Of a stretch of 64,000 nt of DNA, positions 1 to 12,496 are shown one piece after another. Source of the stretch: Symsagittifera roscoffensis. Taxonomy: Eukaryota; Xenacoelomorpha; Acoela; Convolutidae. The notes beneath the pieces are model-generated. The model did not search any database and had not been told where the DNA came from. It saw only the letters and a program-made list of their open reading frames with translations. The stretch is from positions 56,514,467-56,578,466 of the forward strand of contig NC_087068.1 of assembly GCF_963678635.1 (NCBI RefSeq). The letters are read 5' to 3'. The position numbers and the translations under genes are program-made. Numbering within the stretch: position 1 is the first letter of the stretch; every line of letters starts with the position of its first letter.

Positions 1-224
1 TTACCACCCCTACCAAATAACCATCCACTATCCCTAGTCCCACGAAATTTTCGAAATTTAGCCATCACACATAATCCAAATTTTCGACTCACCACATCAC
101 AAAGTCCCATCCAACATATAATGACACACCAGTCACAAGATCATAATACTTATGAACAAATTATTGAACAACCCCATACCACCGCTTTTCAGTCTCAAAA
201 TAATCATTTTTTTAGCCCACGATG
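1..224 (+). CDS. 3' end of an open frame of unknown function, cut by the window edge
   Basis: Frame 1 is open from the first base to a TGA at 222-224. The encoded tail is rich in Asn, His, Pro, Gln and Ser and ends NNHFFSPR. It has the same C-rich, G-poor base use as the downstream 601-codon frame, so the two probably belong to one transcript. Its stop overlaps the next start as ATGA. I recognise no domain. A tttttag triplet run just before 216 could instead be a splice acceptor, in which case this frame is intronic. Confidence 0.35.
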
Positions 225-2027
225 AGCCGCCAACTTGGATCACTACACCGATCAAATTCCCACCCAACCAATCTTACCTCTCCAATCCCAATAATACCAA
301 TTTTTGCTTTTCCGCCACCCGATTTTCCATCTAGTAATGTAACATCAGGCATGAATTCCGACACTAATTCACACATCTCAGTTTTATATTCCATCTCACA
401 ACTCAATAACCCGAATATTGAAACCCCCGATGAATTTGCCGACTCAGAACCATCCCCATCCAATAATTTTCATAACTCTTCAAATTTTTCTCAACCCCCT
501 TTTCAACCCATATTATCCAATAACCCTGACCCAATCACTTCCACACCCTCTTATGCTTCCCAAGTTACCCCAATCTACTCCTCATTTCATTCTGACCAAT
601 CATCTCATTCTCCAGACACCCCCCGAATCTCCCCAGAGCTAGATAATTTTATTACCCTTCAACAACAACCCTACCACCTCCATACCCCAACAATAAACCA
701 AATCTCCTCCACAATAAATTCATCCAACCCCCCTACCCCTACACCCTCTTCAAATTATACTGAATCATTAGCACCATCATCCACATCAACTGAATCTTCA
801 CTCAACACTAATAGAGCTTACCGCACTTTTAAAAGAAAGTTCCCCAACCATCCTTTCCCAGCAAAACCAGGAACAGCCCGTGAATACATCAACCACCCCA
901 AACATACTAACACAAAAGAATTTTTAGCCATCACCTTACCCTCATTCCCACAATACACCTTAAACACCCCCCACGACACTAACGAAACACGCAACTTTGT
1001 AGATGAATACGTTTTAATGCCCACTCTCTCTTGGACCTCATATTATCATTTTACTAACCCTCTTTGCTTACCTTTATCTAACACTCACATCGATATAGAG
1101 CGAAATACGGACATGCTATATCGACTCACTACACCACTAACCGCTAGACAATTTACTTACGTTGGATATAAAAAATCACTAAAAACACACACTGCACCTA
1201 GAGCTAACGAATATACACTCGAATACTATGATCACAACATCATCAGAGCTAACCAAGATCAATTCTTAGACGACGATCGCTTCGCTAATCCACAAATTAC
1301 CGAGAAATTTTTCATCAAGACACCATATATATTTACACTAAACATCTTCGACCGAAAGTTTGATCACATTATTTCAGAAGCACTAACAGACACACAAGCA
1401 TACGAAAGTTTTAAAGAACGCTTCCAAATATTTTCACTAACCTTTCATTTCCTTGCACCACACGAAAGAGATTTACACTGCTCACACGATATTATGTTGC
1501 GCACTAAACAAACCCACACATATAGTTATTATCGCTTCATCCAAAATCACTTTGACCTACACACACCCTCTAGACAACCACACCATCGTTTTCAATTCAT
1601 TAATTCCAAATACACTTCACCATTTTTCCTAAATTTCACATATTGCATTAAAGATACTAACCTTCATGGTATTCTTCGCAATTATGATCCCATAACCCAA
1701 ATGTACATCTTCTGTCCCATCACCAAGACCTTCAACGCCGAAGAATCCCGACCCTTCCTTATCCCGCACGAGTTTGTACAACCTATAGAAATCCCAATTT
1801 TAGAATTCATCCACAACACTAAATTCAATCACAAATTATATAATCTAATCCAAAACACACCTTATGAGTTTGCAGTTGGCACTGAAGAACTAACCACTAT
1901 TAAGGCACTTCAATTGCTTTGGCCACTGCTTCAAACTAAAAATATCATCCGCATCTTAGCTAAACTACTAACAAATTCCGATCTCATCCACGACATCTTC
2001 CCCCACGGTTTTTTCCCCGACGACTAA
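222..2027 (+). CDS. 601-aa protein of unknown family, Pro/Ser/Thr-rich N-terminus
   Basis: The frame runs uninterrupted from ATG 222 to TAA. Residues 1 to about 200 are low-complexity Ser/Thr/Pro/Asn. From about residue 200 on, the sequence looks folded, with regular aromatic and hydrophobic spacing (for example FIKTPYIFTLNIFDRKF near 365). I see no signal peptide, membrane segment, zinc site or known catalytic motif. Base composition is extreme: G is scarce and C abundant on the coding strand across the whole frame, unlike the rest of the window, and the skew ends close to the stop. A consensus donor (CAG|GTAAGT) starts 4 bases after the stop, so the mRNA probably has a 3' UTR intron. The ATG overlaps the previous stop (ATGA), an arrangement used for coupled reinitiation in some retroelements and viruses. 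It may be a mobile-element or virus-derived gene, or a fast-evolving host gene. The open frame is certain but the function is unknown. Confidence 0.6.
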   Translation: MSRQLGSLHRSNSHPTNLTSPIPIIPIFAFPPPDFPSSNVTSGMNSDTNSHISVLYSISQLNNPNIETPDEFADSEPSPSNNFHNSSNFSQPPFQPILSNNPDPITSTPSYASQVTPIYSSFHSDQSSHSPDTPRISPELDNFITLQQQPYHLHTPTINQISSTINSSNPPTPTPSSNYTESLAPSSTSTESSLNTNRAYRTFKRKFPNHPFPAKPGTAREYINHPKHTNTKEFLAITLPSFPQYTLNTPHDTNETRNFVDEYVLMPTLSWTSYYHFTNPLCLPLSNTHIDIERNTDMLYRLTTPLTARQFTYVGYKKSLKTHTAPRANEYTLEYYDHNIIRANQDQFLDDDRFANPQITEKFFIKTPYIFTLNIFDRKFDHIISEALTDTQAYESFKERFQIFSLTFHFLAPHERDLHCSHDIMLRTKQTHTYSYYRFIQNHFDLHTPSRQPHHRFQFINSKYTSPFFLNFTYCIKDTNLHGILRNYDPITQMYIFCPITKTFNAEESRPFLIPHEFVQPIEIPILEFIHNTKFNHKLYNLIQNTPYEFAVGTEELTTIKALQLLWPLLQTKNIIRILAKLLTNSDLIHDIFPHGFFPDD

Positions 2028-5000
2028 CAGGTAAGTATGAATTAAATGAATATTACTAACTAATTAAAATATTAAAAAACTCACCATACTTTATCCATGT
2101 TTTCTTTAGATTTTTAGCCTTCATCCGACAATTACCTACAAAAACCACAAAAGACAAATAAAAATCGCAAATTTCATCAAACAGATTTCAAAAATTCTAT
2201 TAATCTCTTACACTTATAAATTTATAAATTTAATACCAATGCAGTAAATTCATTTCTAAAATTTTCCCCACAAGCAGTAAATCTAATTATGATGAAAATT
2301 TGTAACTTAAAATTCCCCCATAACTAGCAGTAAATTTCCAAATTCTATGCAGTAAATTAATAAAATGCAAATGCAGTACTAACCTTTTGATATTCTCATT
2401 CATTCGCACAGAAATTCTATCCACACTCACACAGCTCGCCCACGAAGAATTGTTTAAAATAATGAATTTCAGTTTCAAGTTTTCACACTCAACAACTCTA
2501 ACATATAATAACATGTTTCAAACCTTCCTTTAACCCGGTTGGAAAGGAATCATATACTAAACAAAACTAACCAACGCAGCTTACTAAATACCACAAATCA
2601 TAGAATAACAGCATGACTAAGAAAAGGAAACCAACGGTACCCAAACCGGATTAACCCAGTTTAAAACTGGATAATTTATTCTTTTGAAGACTATTATAAA
2701 GTCTAAGAAAGAAATAATAAAACACAAAAAAGTCGAAAGACAAACCCATACCACGAACAATTTGCTTTTTGGAAAAAGGACATAACCAACAAGACATAAG
2801 AAAAACCACAACAAACCCAACATAAAACGTTGTCACATAACAGGACCCCTCATAAAAACCGCATGAAATCATACTCCCACTCCTGGCCTAACCCACCAGG
2901 AAGGACGTCCTGAGCATGCTCTATAGCCGGCCTAACCCACCGCGCTACATCCACGCTTTGTGACCACACCTCTATTTTTAATAAGAGCTACTCAAGGGTG
3001 AGTAACTCTTCAAAATAACCGAACTAAAACAAAAAGCTTTTGTGAAAACAACTAACTAAAATCATAATTAAAAAATATTAAACTAATAAATGTTTTATAA
3101 AATGTAAATTACATTATGCAATACATAGATCAGAATATAACACCAAGGACGAACATCTAAAGACAAAACGACCCCACTACACTCGAGAGAGAATGGCCAA
3201 CCACAATCGATATGCCACTCACAATCACAGCTCAAAGGATTTAGAGTACGACTTGACTTCGCAGAAAAGGACTTCATTGAACTAGACCAATGACCACCTC
3301 GATGTTCAAGTATACGTACAGATCCGAGTAACCAGGCATCCCCTCCACGCACAATCTCCACGCCATTCCCAAACTAGATCAGACACAAAAGAAGTTCTCC
3401 ACGCAGAACAGAAAAACCTGACATAGCCAACCATTCTGAAATCAGATTTGAGTTTGTTGCAAAGACTTAGTCGTTGTCACTAGAAGACACAACGTCTTAT
3501 GTCTCTAACTCCAGCTTCCTGGAACTTCTTTAACAAAGAGGAAACGGAAGAAAATGATGTTCGCCAAAAACCAACGTCCATCATCCATCCTTCGAATCGC
3601 AGAAGAACTATTCTAAAAAACTCTGTAAAACCCGGATGGGTGGAACCTGATCTAAACTACATTTTATGATTGGATAAATTAGATATTTTACCAATGTAAA
3701 GTATTTAATATTAACCAATCATGATCCATCTAACTAACAACCCACTTATTTGTAAGTGCTGAAGTTACTTGTAATTTCAGCACCAGAGAGATTTGAATTT
3801 AACTTAGAAATTAGTTGGACTCTCCCGAGCACTTCAGCAGCCGCAATAAACCAGTATACCCTAGATCTATTGAGCCTAGCAGAGACTAGTTAAACAACCT
3901 GAGACTAGATAGTATAAGAGTAAGATTAGGATCGGTATTAGACTAAGAAGTTGCACGAATCTATCCGGCCGAAAATAAGATAGCGTGACGAGCAGACGGT
4001 GTACCCTATCCGAAATTACTCTATGAGTTATACACTCCAGTCCTAACTCAGTTTTACAAAAAAAGCCTAAATGTTTTTAAAATTACATGTCTTGAAAAAT
4101 CTTCCATCAAGTTTTGTGAAATTAAATCTGTATTGAGATTTAAATTTTTTTCTTTCAAAACGCTGATTTCAGATTACGTTTTTTCTAAGATTTTAATGGA
4201 GAACTAAGTGCTTCGAAAACGTAATGATGAGGCCATTAAAAAAGATTCATCAGAATGGATTATTCATAAGGGATTCATAACTTTATGAAAGCTATCTGAT
4301 CTTATTTTAAGTCCCAGCTGTCTTCAATTTCGTTGATTATCTAAATCTATTGTTTGTTGTGAAGCGCCATTCCGCATCTGCGTAAAGAAAATAATATAGA
4401 AGACGTTAAGAAAAAACTAAGCTCTAATTTAAACAAACTTAAACTATATAGAATTAGATTATTTGAACTTATCGTATGTTTTTGAATCACTTTATTTCCC
4501 ATAAAAAATCAAGAAAAAAATGGGAAAAAAAATAAAAAGAAAAGTTCTAAGTTTGGTCGAAGGAAAAAATGAAAGTCGTGAATATTGTAAATAGTGGAAC
4601 ACGAATATGGGATCTTTCAAAAAGGCCAGGGTTTCGAATCCCTGCGAGGGAAGAAGACTCACCCTAATTCCGCTTCTATCATCTTTTTTTTCGTAGCCCG
4701 GCGTCTTTTTTCAGAAAAAAAAAACAAATTTAATGAAAATTAAATTTTATCGCTGTTACATTAAACTATCTAGCAAATGATGGTGCAAAATTTTTATACT
4801 GTTTTTGGTTAGACACATTATTAACTGAGCAGTTAAGACTGCTTTTATGATCACATTTACGTTGAGCTTGTTAAATTTTATTAAATCTTTGTTATTCTTT
4901 TATAACAAAATAATCGCCTGGAATGTCTGTAGAACAGCAACAAAGAAAGGTTTTGATAAATGTTGGTAAACTAAAATCAATTGAAAACCTTCAAACGAAA

Positions 5001-5360
5001 ACAAAAACCTTCACATGGAGTTTTTTTAGCGGATTCCTTTTTTCCATTCTCTTCTGTAAAGACCTTTTATTCGATCTATTATAACCGATTTAATTCCTTC
5101 TCATACTAAAATTGTTATTTCAAATTTCACTTGCCGAGTTTTAATTTGCCAAAAATTGAATTTTATCAATCATTACTGTCGTCAGTCCAAAAAACCGGAA
5201 AAGAGCGAAAACTTCTATAAAAAGGGCGAACTCGAAATGACCCTTTATCAAATTTCTAAGAGTTCCTGATATGATTTTCGAACCAAATACAGTTTTTTAA
5301 GAATATCTGTAATTTAAACTTCTCCTTTTTAGCTTTCATATTAACTTGTTATAAAAAATC
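2028..5360. other. Non-coding stretch between the 601-aa frame and the glycosyltransferase
   Basis: No supported gene. A likely 3' UTR intron starts at 2031 (GTAAGT). A cluster of GCAGTAAAT motifs lies at 2241-2375. The 2.88-3.66 kb section is less AT-rich than its surroundings and contains short repeats of GGCCTAACCCACC (about 2884 and 2930), but no frame longer than about 90 codons and no recognisable protein. From 3.7 to 5.36 kb the DNA is AT-rich. I see no clear promoter motif for the gene at 5361. Confidence 0.5.
2241..2377. repeat. Cluster of GCAGTAAAT-type motifs
   Basis: GCAGTAAAT or close variants occur at about 2241, 2274, 2327, 2349 and 2372, separated by roughly 20-55 bases in AT-rich sequence just after the 601-aa frame. 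The spacing is irregular, so this is a motif cluster and not a clean tandem repeat. It could be a 3' UTR element or chance in a skewed sequence. Confidence 0.4.
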
Positions 5361-6653
5361 ATGGCAACGAAAAGAAGTAACTTTGTTTTTGTTGTTATTA
5401 TTGCAATGGTCGTTCTGATTTTATGGCCGATGAAGCTTAAAAAACAAGAACTTTTCCCCGTTTTTACCAAAAGAATCAATGCAAACAGTAGTCCGGCTGA
5501 AAAACCGTCGGCTAATTTTCTTGAACGGCTGTATCAAGTCGATTGGGAGAAAGCAACTACAAGTTCCGGTGTAAATTTCTTCACGCCATACCTGGTCAAA
5601 GAGCCGATGACATCGATTGACGAAACTTGCAAAGCAGATAAATTGCCTCCGATTGACGAAAAATTATGCAGGGGCGAATTTAACAAAAACGTATTTAATG
5701 GTTCATTGAGGTCTAAACCTGTTGGCAAAATTATTCACTCGATTAAATTCAGTTTCGATATTGACGTCCTAGAGATCCATTTAAACGAATTATTCGATGT
5801 TGTTGATTATTTTGTGATTGTTGAGTCAATTTTAGGACACAGAGACCACACTAAGAAAACTTTGCTCTGGGAACTGATTAAAGATCAGCCAAGGTTTAAA
5901 AAATTTGAACGGAAGATAATTCATTTCGTACTCGATGACGCAGATTTGTCGTCAAAATTACCCGATCCCGGCTTATTTGGGTACGAAAGGCTAGAAGAAC
6001 AATATCGCTGGTTGAAACTAAAAAAATGGCTGACTTTCCGAAGTTTACCGGGCGATACTTTAATTGGGTTTGGCGACGGTGATGAAATAACTTCCAGACA
6101 TTTGATTCATAGAATGCGTCATTGTGACCTGCAAACTGAAGTTTTTGATATCGGAATCTGGTTCACATACGGGGAGGTTAACTCTGCTTTCAAAACTGAT
6201 TATCCAATTAAAAAGTTGCCTTTTACTTTCGCTGGTGCATCATTTTGGACCTTCAAAGCAGCTAACACAGCTTCAACTTACCCGTCATATAGAAGAGGTC
6301 TCAAAGGAGGCGGGGCCCTTTTAGGCGGGCAACATTTAACTCATTATAACTATCTGCCATTTTTACTAACCAAAGCGATAACTATTACCGACGGGGAGAA
6401 TTTTCCAACTGTGCGTCAAAAGTTGAAACAAATCAGCAAGTTTTCACGTGAGCCGCAAAAAGCGCACGACGAGATTCTACGATTGTTAGATTCGTTTATG
6501 AAATCGGTTTCCAAGTCACGTTTCATTGGAGTCGATAAATTGATTAAAATGGAACCAATTTACAAAGAAGTTGTTCAAATGCCCTGGTTTCTTAAATGTA
6601 ACAAAAATAGATTTCCTTCTTGGTTCGGAAAGTATGACCCCAGACTTGTTTAA
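5361..6653 (+). CDS. Glycosyltransferase family 17 protein (MGAT3-like N-acetylglucosaminyltransferase), type II membrane protein
   Basis: A single-exon 430-aa frame. Residues 8-23 form an uncleaved signal anchor (VFVVIIAMVVLILW), followed by a stem and a lumenal catalytic domain, the layout of Golgi type II transferases. The family-17 core is clear. FDIDVLEIHLNELFDVVDYF (132-151) is followed by FVIVES, then the basic KIIHFVLDD block (185-193). GDTLIGFGDGDEI (231-243) carries the acidic DxD-like metal/nucleotide-sugar site. The stretch at 292-299 (GASFWTFK) and GGQHLTHYNYL (322-332) also match the family. In vertebrates the family adds bisecting GlcNAc to N-glycans; in invertebrates the acceptors are mostly unknown, so the exact reaction is inferred. 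Length is normal for invertebrate members. The first ATG directly precedes the anchor. It has no close neighbours within 2.5 kb. Confidence 0.87.
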   Translation: MATKRSNFVFVVIIAMVVLILWPMKLKKQELFPVFTKRINANSSPAEKPSANFLERLYQVDWEKATTSSGVNFFTPYLVKEPMTSIDETCKADKLPPIDEKLCRGEFNKNVFNGSLRSKPVGKIIHSIKFSFDIDVLEIHLNELFDVVDYFVIVESILGHRDHTKKTLLWELIKDQPRFKKFERKIIHFVLDDADLSSKLPDPGLFGYERLEEQYRWLKLKKWLTFRSLPGDTLIGFGDGDEITSRHLIHRMRHCDLQTEVFDIGIWFTYGEVNSAFKTDYPIKKLPFTFAGASFWTFKAANTASTYPSYRRGLKGGGALLGGQHLTHYNYLPFLLTKAITITDGENFPTVRQKLKQISKFSREPQKAHDEILRLLDSFMKSVSKSRFIGVDKLIKMEPIYKEVVQMPWFLKCNKNRFPSWFGKYDPRLV

Positions 6654-6894
6654 ACGACTTTGAATCAATTTATAATCAAAATATGTGATAAAAGTATAAA
6701 CCCCAATGAAAATGTTACTACGTGAGGTTTCCTAAAATTTGCCATTAATTATGATTGGGAAATAATTCATTCCCTGAAAATGGAGGTTTGAGACGATAAT
6801 ACAAAGAACTTGTATCAGGGTAGAGCGATGAATTTTCTGTATGAAACTGTGATAAACAGTATCGTACGCTTTTCTTGAATAACAAAAGTGGGAT

Positions 6895-6946
6895 CTACTT
6901 AACAATCTCCACTCCTTTCAAGAAAGGGAGGGAGATTCTTAAGTAG
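6895..6946. repeat. 52-base near-perfect inverted repeat (foldback)
   Basis: A 24-base arm starting CTACTTAACAATCTCC pairs with its reverse complement ending AGATTCTTAAGTAG, with about three mismatches around a CAAG loop. A second partial arm (GGGTGGAGATTCTTAAGAAGG) lies about 100 bases downstream, near 7044-7065. This suggests a small foldback or MITE remnant rather than a gene terminator, as the nearest gene ends about 240 bases upstream. Confidence 0.55.
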
Positions 6947-9900
6947 GTCAAAGTGGTCGATTTTGCAACCAATCAGAATGCAGCAAAATTATAATTTTCA
7001 ATAGAAAGTTCAGTGCTAATTTACTTTACTTATTAATAGGGGTGGAGATTCTTAAGAAGGTACCATAGGCAGATTAAACCACCAACACTCAGTAAAGGTT
7101 GCTTTATTCAATAAAAGCAGTTGATACCATTGAGCACAAGTTTCTCCTGAACAAACGTTATTGCAATGATTATGGTATATAAGAACCAGCATATGATATT
7201 TTAGTTTCATACTTAATAGATTATCAACAGCATGTATGGAGCAAAGGGTTCAATTATAGGACAACTACTTCTCATTTTATTTTTTAAATGATGTAGCAAA
7301 ACTTTTAAAATTCAGTCTGAAAAATCCTTTTTTAATAAAAAATTGTGAAATTGCATTTAAAACCAGAAAAATGGTTGGACGGAAGCAAACTGACTTTAAA
7401 ATGAGATAAAACAAGACAGATACGTTTAAGAAACGGAGCGAACAAACCAACTATTCAAAAATTATATAAATCTAAAAATAAAATTTTTCCAAAAATACGT
7501 TAACTAGGTCTGTATTTCGATTTTCAAAATTGGAAATCAAAAATACGTTGAAAATGTCTTTATATAATTAATTGTCACTGTGGAATCATATATCAATTGG
7601 GCGAGGTACTAAGTAAACAACAAGTGAATTATTTTTTCCCAACATACCTTAAATCTGTTATTCAATATAACGTATAAGTATAAAATTCGAGGTCCCAATC
7701 CAACCTATAACTGATCTTATCTTGAGCAGATTGACTATTGAGTAGAGTCCTTATCTAGAAGAATGAATTAAATCTCAATCGTTTTTTTGTGGAAATTTTT
7801 TAAAAAATGTTAATAAAAACAGCTTCAACTTTTCAATTCTTTATGTGAAATTGTTCGCGGTGATATTCAGGAAGAGAACATTAAATTTTAAATTCCATAA
7901 TACTTGAAACAAAATATGAATTTGTGATCAACACTGAAAAACACTAAGCTCTAAATTGTCCTCTCCATTTCTACATGAATTTGCGTAGAGTTTTTTTTCG
8001 AAATTTTTTTTTCAATAGGACAAAACATGAAATAAAATAGCCTCAACAAAATTTTTTAGAGATTGTAGTTAAAATAAGTCATGAGCTATCATGATTAACA
8101 TTATAAATTTTTTCACTGTACCAGTTTTTTCCATGGTGTCATTCTCATTAAATTTTACAAAACAAATTTTTCATCTCAAAAGTTTCAATTATTGAGAATC
8201 GTACAAAATCAGAAATCTGAAACCCGTCAAAATTTTTCTAATGAAAACCTCTCCGATTAGGCTATTTCAAGCTGATTATTTATGAATGTACAACTAAGCT
8301 AGAAACAATTAATCAAGATTATTGATACATAAACAAATCTGGTAACAGGCAAAAAAAAAATTTTTTAAATAGTTTTAAAAAAGTTTGGTAGTTTTTAACT
8401 GTTTTAAGATCTTCGTCAGACCAAAATCAATACAATTCAAACTGTAGCTGATAGCTTTTGGTTTAGTTTGATGCACTTATTTTTTTCGGGTGGATTGATT
8501 TAACGTGTTGATAGGATACCGGAGTTTATGGGCAGAACTTTGATACCAAAAAAGTCAAATTAGCAAATGATAGACTCCATATAGTTTTACAAAGAATAAT
8601 ATGCAATAATTTCTTTCCATAAGGCTAAATCGGGTCGGAACAATATATAATCTCGCGTGATGTTCGGTCAACTTTATAACCGCTGGCCTTGATTTGGATT
8701 TTGTATGAAAAAAAATCTCAAAAAGCTGTCTCAGAGTCAAGAAACCTGGTCTGAATGTTTTCGATTTTCAAATTAAATGGTACGAAATTTGCAAATGACA
8801 GAAAGAGAAACTGTACTATCAATTGAATCAGTTTTTCAACACAATTCAATATCTTGTTTACTCTTGTTCACTAAAAGTTACCATAAAAAAGTGAAACTAA
8901 ATATTTAACAAAATTAACGAAGCGGCTAGTTTGCATTTTTTCTTCAATTTTTCTCATGTTTGGTTTTTTGATATTATTAATTGTAGTGGGAACCTTTTGT
9001 GCTGCTTGCATAGCAACAGAGGAGCTTGCATAAGAACAATGCATTGATGTTACTAGTGCTCTTTAAGGTGTCTAAAAAAATTTTAAACTTATTTTTCCTG
9101 GTATTTGTTTGTCTGAAGCAATGCTGGGTAACAAGCGATTTTATCAAGTATATTTACACCTTATTTGTACAAACTATCTTTCGCAATTCAATTTTTCAAT
9201 GATTTGAACTGGAATAATTTTGGTACATTATGCGCGGAAAATGCGCAAAATTCTTATAGAAAGCTGAGAACTTAGGGTCAATTAACAATATCTAATCGAC
9301 CAATTTGAAAATATTTGAGCCCTCGTAATTTCACAAAAACATTTTTAAATCAAAATAATTTTCCTCAATTTGAACTCAAGTTAACAACTTGTTTCAGATT
9401 TTAAGCAAAATCCCCTCTAAGCAACTGTAAATAAAATCTCAAAGTGGTGTTGTAAGAAAATGATTTCACAGCAAAATTATTCGGTTATTGTTTTAAAATC
9501 GCAAAAAATTGTACAAAAAACATGGCTACAAAATGGGGTTTGTTTTAAGAGATATATTTCCTCGCCGTACTAGTTTTTTGTTTGGTCGAAGATTCGCATT
9601 ATAGACAAGTTGTTCTTTAGATGGTTAGATGATGCCAAACCAGTGGATTTGAAGTCCAAATTAACAGCAATTAAATCGAATCGCTCACATTTCTGCCTTG
9701 ACTTACCGTATTTTTAATTGTTTGAAGTAGAAAAAAAATCCAATTTTCGGCGGAAGATTTAGGATCAGAGTTGTTTTTACACACGCAATTTTTGCCTGTT
9801 TACCTTGCCGTTTTTTTAAACAATATTTTCTGCTACCATGCGAAACGTTTTGATGTCTAAAGCTGAAATTTAAAAAAAACTCACCAGCGACCATTAGTTG

Positions 9901-10924
9901 TAAAGTTATAGCTGTATTAATTTGGGAAAAATTTGAGCTCTCTAATTTCAATTGGAAAAACTAATTATTAATTCGCTGAATAAACAAGGATAGCAGGTTG
10001 CTGTGCAAGTAGCTCAAAATGTTCCGACATTATCCATAAAAAACTTTAAAAAAAAACTCTTTTTAAAGTTTTTTCAAAATAAAGTCGTTGTTCGCATGAT
10101 GTGAAAAGTGTACAAATGAATAGAAAATTAGCGAATCACGCATAATTGATGTAATATGTCCAATAAAAAAATTATTAACCGGCAAAAGTGAAAAAAATAG
10201 TTTACAAAAAAGTTTTTTTTTCAAAATTCTATTTTTAACAATAATTTTAAAACGTTTTTGGAATTTTTTTTTGCCTAGTTGGCCCTTAATTAAGCTAAAT
10301 ATTTACCCAGTAAGCGCTAAATAGTGTTTGTTTCAGTCAAATTAAGTTTTCTTTGTCTAAAATTTCCAGGTAACGAACTTACTCCATCGCTCCACTCGCT
10401 CGAAATTAGACTGAAACCTAAAAACTTCCTACCGGTTTTTCTCGACACTGGACGACCCTCGACAATTTTTTTTTGCTTTAGCTCAGCTGAAAGTAGTTAA
10501 TTGTAGTATGCAAACAATTTTGAACCTGATTTTGAAACCTTGCTGTCTACTTTTTCAGAATTGAAGTTTTGAAAAAAGTTTAAAACTTCTAAGTAGTCGG
10601 GTCTAAATTTCTTGACGACTTATTCAAAACCAACTTCAATTTTATTTGATTTAGAAGCATTAGTGGTTTCAATGTTTGTCAATCTTTGAAAAACTATAAA
10701 TTTGAGTGCTTCATCAAAAATAGAACTTAGATCAATATCAATACTCAATGTCTGTGAACTGATGTAGTTTTTGGAGGAAAATTTCTAGTCTTAAGCAGAA
10801 TAAAATTTTGAAAAAATTTTGAAAAGGTTATGGTTGTTTTTTCAATCAAACCGAGCTTCACACGGCTTTCATGCATTCAAGCACAATGCATTATAATCAA
10901 AACTCAACGTTGCTTTTGCACATT

Positions 10925-11104
10925 ACTACCCCCCCCCCCCCCCCCCCCGCATTTACCACTCCCTCCGTTTACAACTCCCAGCTTACACCTCACTATTAAC
11001 ACCCCCTTTCCCCGTGTACACTCCCCTATGTTTACAACCCTCTCGCGCTTTAACCCGGGGTTGGGTTTTATGGGTAAATAGTAAATGCAGGCAGGGGGAA
11101 AATT
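10925..11104. repeat. Long C-tract with flanking imperfect inverted repeat
   Basis: A run of about 22 consecutive C residues follows ACTAC and is itself followed by GCATTTAC. About 130 bases later GTAAATGCAGGCAGGGGG gives the reverse complement. Between the arms is C/T-rich DNA and a TTAACCCGGGGTTGGGTTT palindromic core. The minus strand is therefore G-rich and could form quadruplexes, and the whole block can fold back. Confidence 0.6.
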
Positions 11105-12496
11105 GAACAAATAGGGGAAGGGGTAGGGTTAACGCGTTTTTGGCCTACCGACACTATAAATTTTTCTGAAAGCGCCTGCAGCGCCAATATAAACTTATTT
11201 TGAGGTGCTAAAATCACGTTTTTTGTCTAAATTTTCCAAAAAGTGTCCAAAACCGGCATTTTGACCTTTAAAAAAAATGCTAAAAAAGGTCAACAAACTT
11301 TCAAAACAAAATTTTGAAAAAGAAAATCATCGAGAAAAACATCCTAGATCTGCCCCTGAAAGGTCTAAAATATATAAATTCAAACACTTAAGTAATGAGT
11401 CTTCTTACTACAGTAATGAGAACATTTGAAGACAAAAACAACCTACTTATATGAAATAAATAAATTAAATCATGTCTTCTGCCAAACAATAGTTTCATCG
11501 GAGGCGGATGTCGGTTTTATTCGAAGGCGGTATGAATTTCATTTTTTTTTGAAAAATTTGTTTATCTTTTCTCAGGTAGATAACATTGACTTTACAAAAT
11601 CTCAAGATACACTGAACAGCAAAACTCATATTGCCTTTTCGTTTGAAGCTCCTCGCGCCCTTACTCCCTTACTACCACAACCACCCCCAGCCCCCACCCC
11701 CCTTCCCCCCCACATCTCATTTGCGGCAGTGAACCGTTGAAAATTGGGAGTAGCAAAAAAGAACCTAATAGAAGGTTTCGACAGGACTATGGTTCGAATG
11801 CAAGAGGCGTTCTAAATTAGCCTCAAATTATCACGTCTTAGCTTAGAATCGAGGATGATATCAAAGCAGTCTTGATGAAAACCGCACCCCACGTGGAAGA
11901 AAATTGATCAATATTTTTCATTTCATCAATTCTTCTACGCCAATATTAAACCTTTAACAGTTAAAAAATTGTTTGTGTTAGTTAATTCTTGTATAGTATC
12001 AAGCATATCTACTGTAAATTTCACGAACAAGACAAAAAGTCGAGGAACAAAATTAACTAAAGCAAAATTCGACAAAATCTACATAAACAGGGTTCAAACT
12101 TCTCAACAATTTTTAGAAAAACAGTCGTATTTGTATAACAAGTCAGAATTTTCAAAAACAACTAGGAGATGCAACTTTAAATAAGGCTCGCCAAACGTAA
12201 TCGTATCAAAATCAAAATCTTGTTTTTTGAAGTATCGTAAAACTAAGTGGAAAAAAAAACAATTTCCTGTTTGTAGATTTTGAACCCCCTGATGCCAAAA
12301 TCAATGGAAAGAGAACAAAATGAATTTAGTTCAAAAACAACTCAACACAACCGACAATCAACAACCAAAACACGAATGAAAAATATAGCAGCTGCAATTT
12401 ACACAACATCCGAACTTGGCGCGAGACAATCCATTCTAACAAATCACAAGTCTATAAAATTTAATTGAGTTTAATTTCATTATACTCTAAGTTTTC

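Larger units (their letters stand above)
6654..12496. other. AT-rich intergenic DNA with repeats
   Basis: No convincing exon was found on either strand: only short frames in AT-rich sequence, without paired splice sites that join in phase. It holds a foldback at 6895-6946 and a related half-copy near 7044-7065. A segment near 10370-10470 (CTCGCTCGAAATTAGAC ... TTTCTCGACACTG) recurs near 26440-26510. A C-rich foldback region lies at 10925-11104, and a CT/C-rich patch at 11670-11712. The 3' end of the minus-strand multi-exon gene begins at 12497. Confidence 0.5.

Noticed and set aside
2884-2945. tRNA or SINE on the minus strand (TAGCGCGGTGGGTTAGGC looks like an A box)
   Set aside because: No B box or acceptor stem at the right spacing; only a short direct repeat GGCCTAACCCACC.
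3095-3361. Minus-strand 88-codon frame in less AT-rich DNA
   Set aside because: It lacks a known motif or matching splice sites. Possibly an old mobile-element fragment, but unsupported.
4640-4660. tRNA T-arm (CAGGGTTTCGAATCCCTG)
   Set aside because: The stem fits but the loop is one base too long, and no convincing A box, D arm or acceptor stem lies upstream. At most a SINE fragment.
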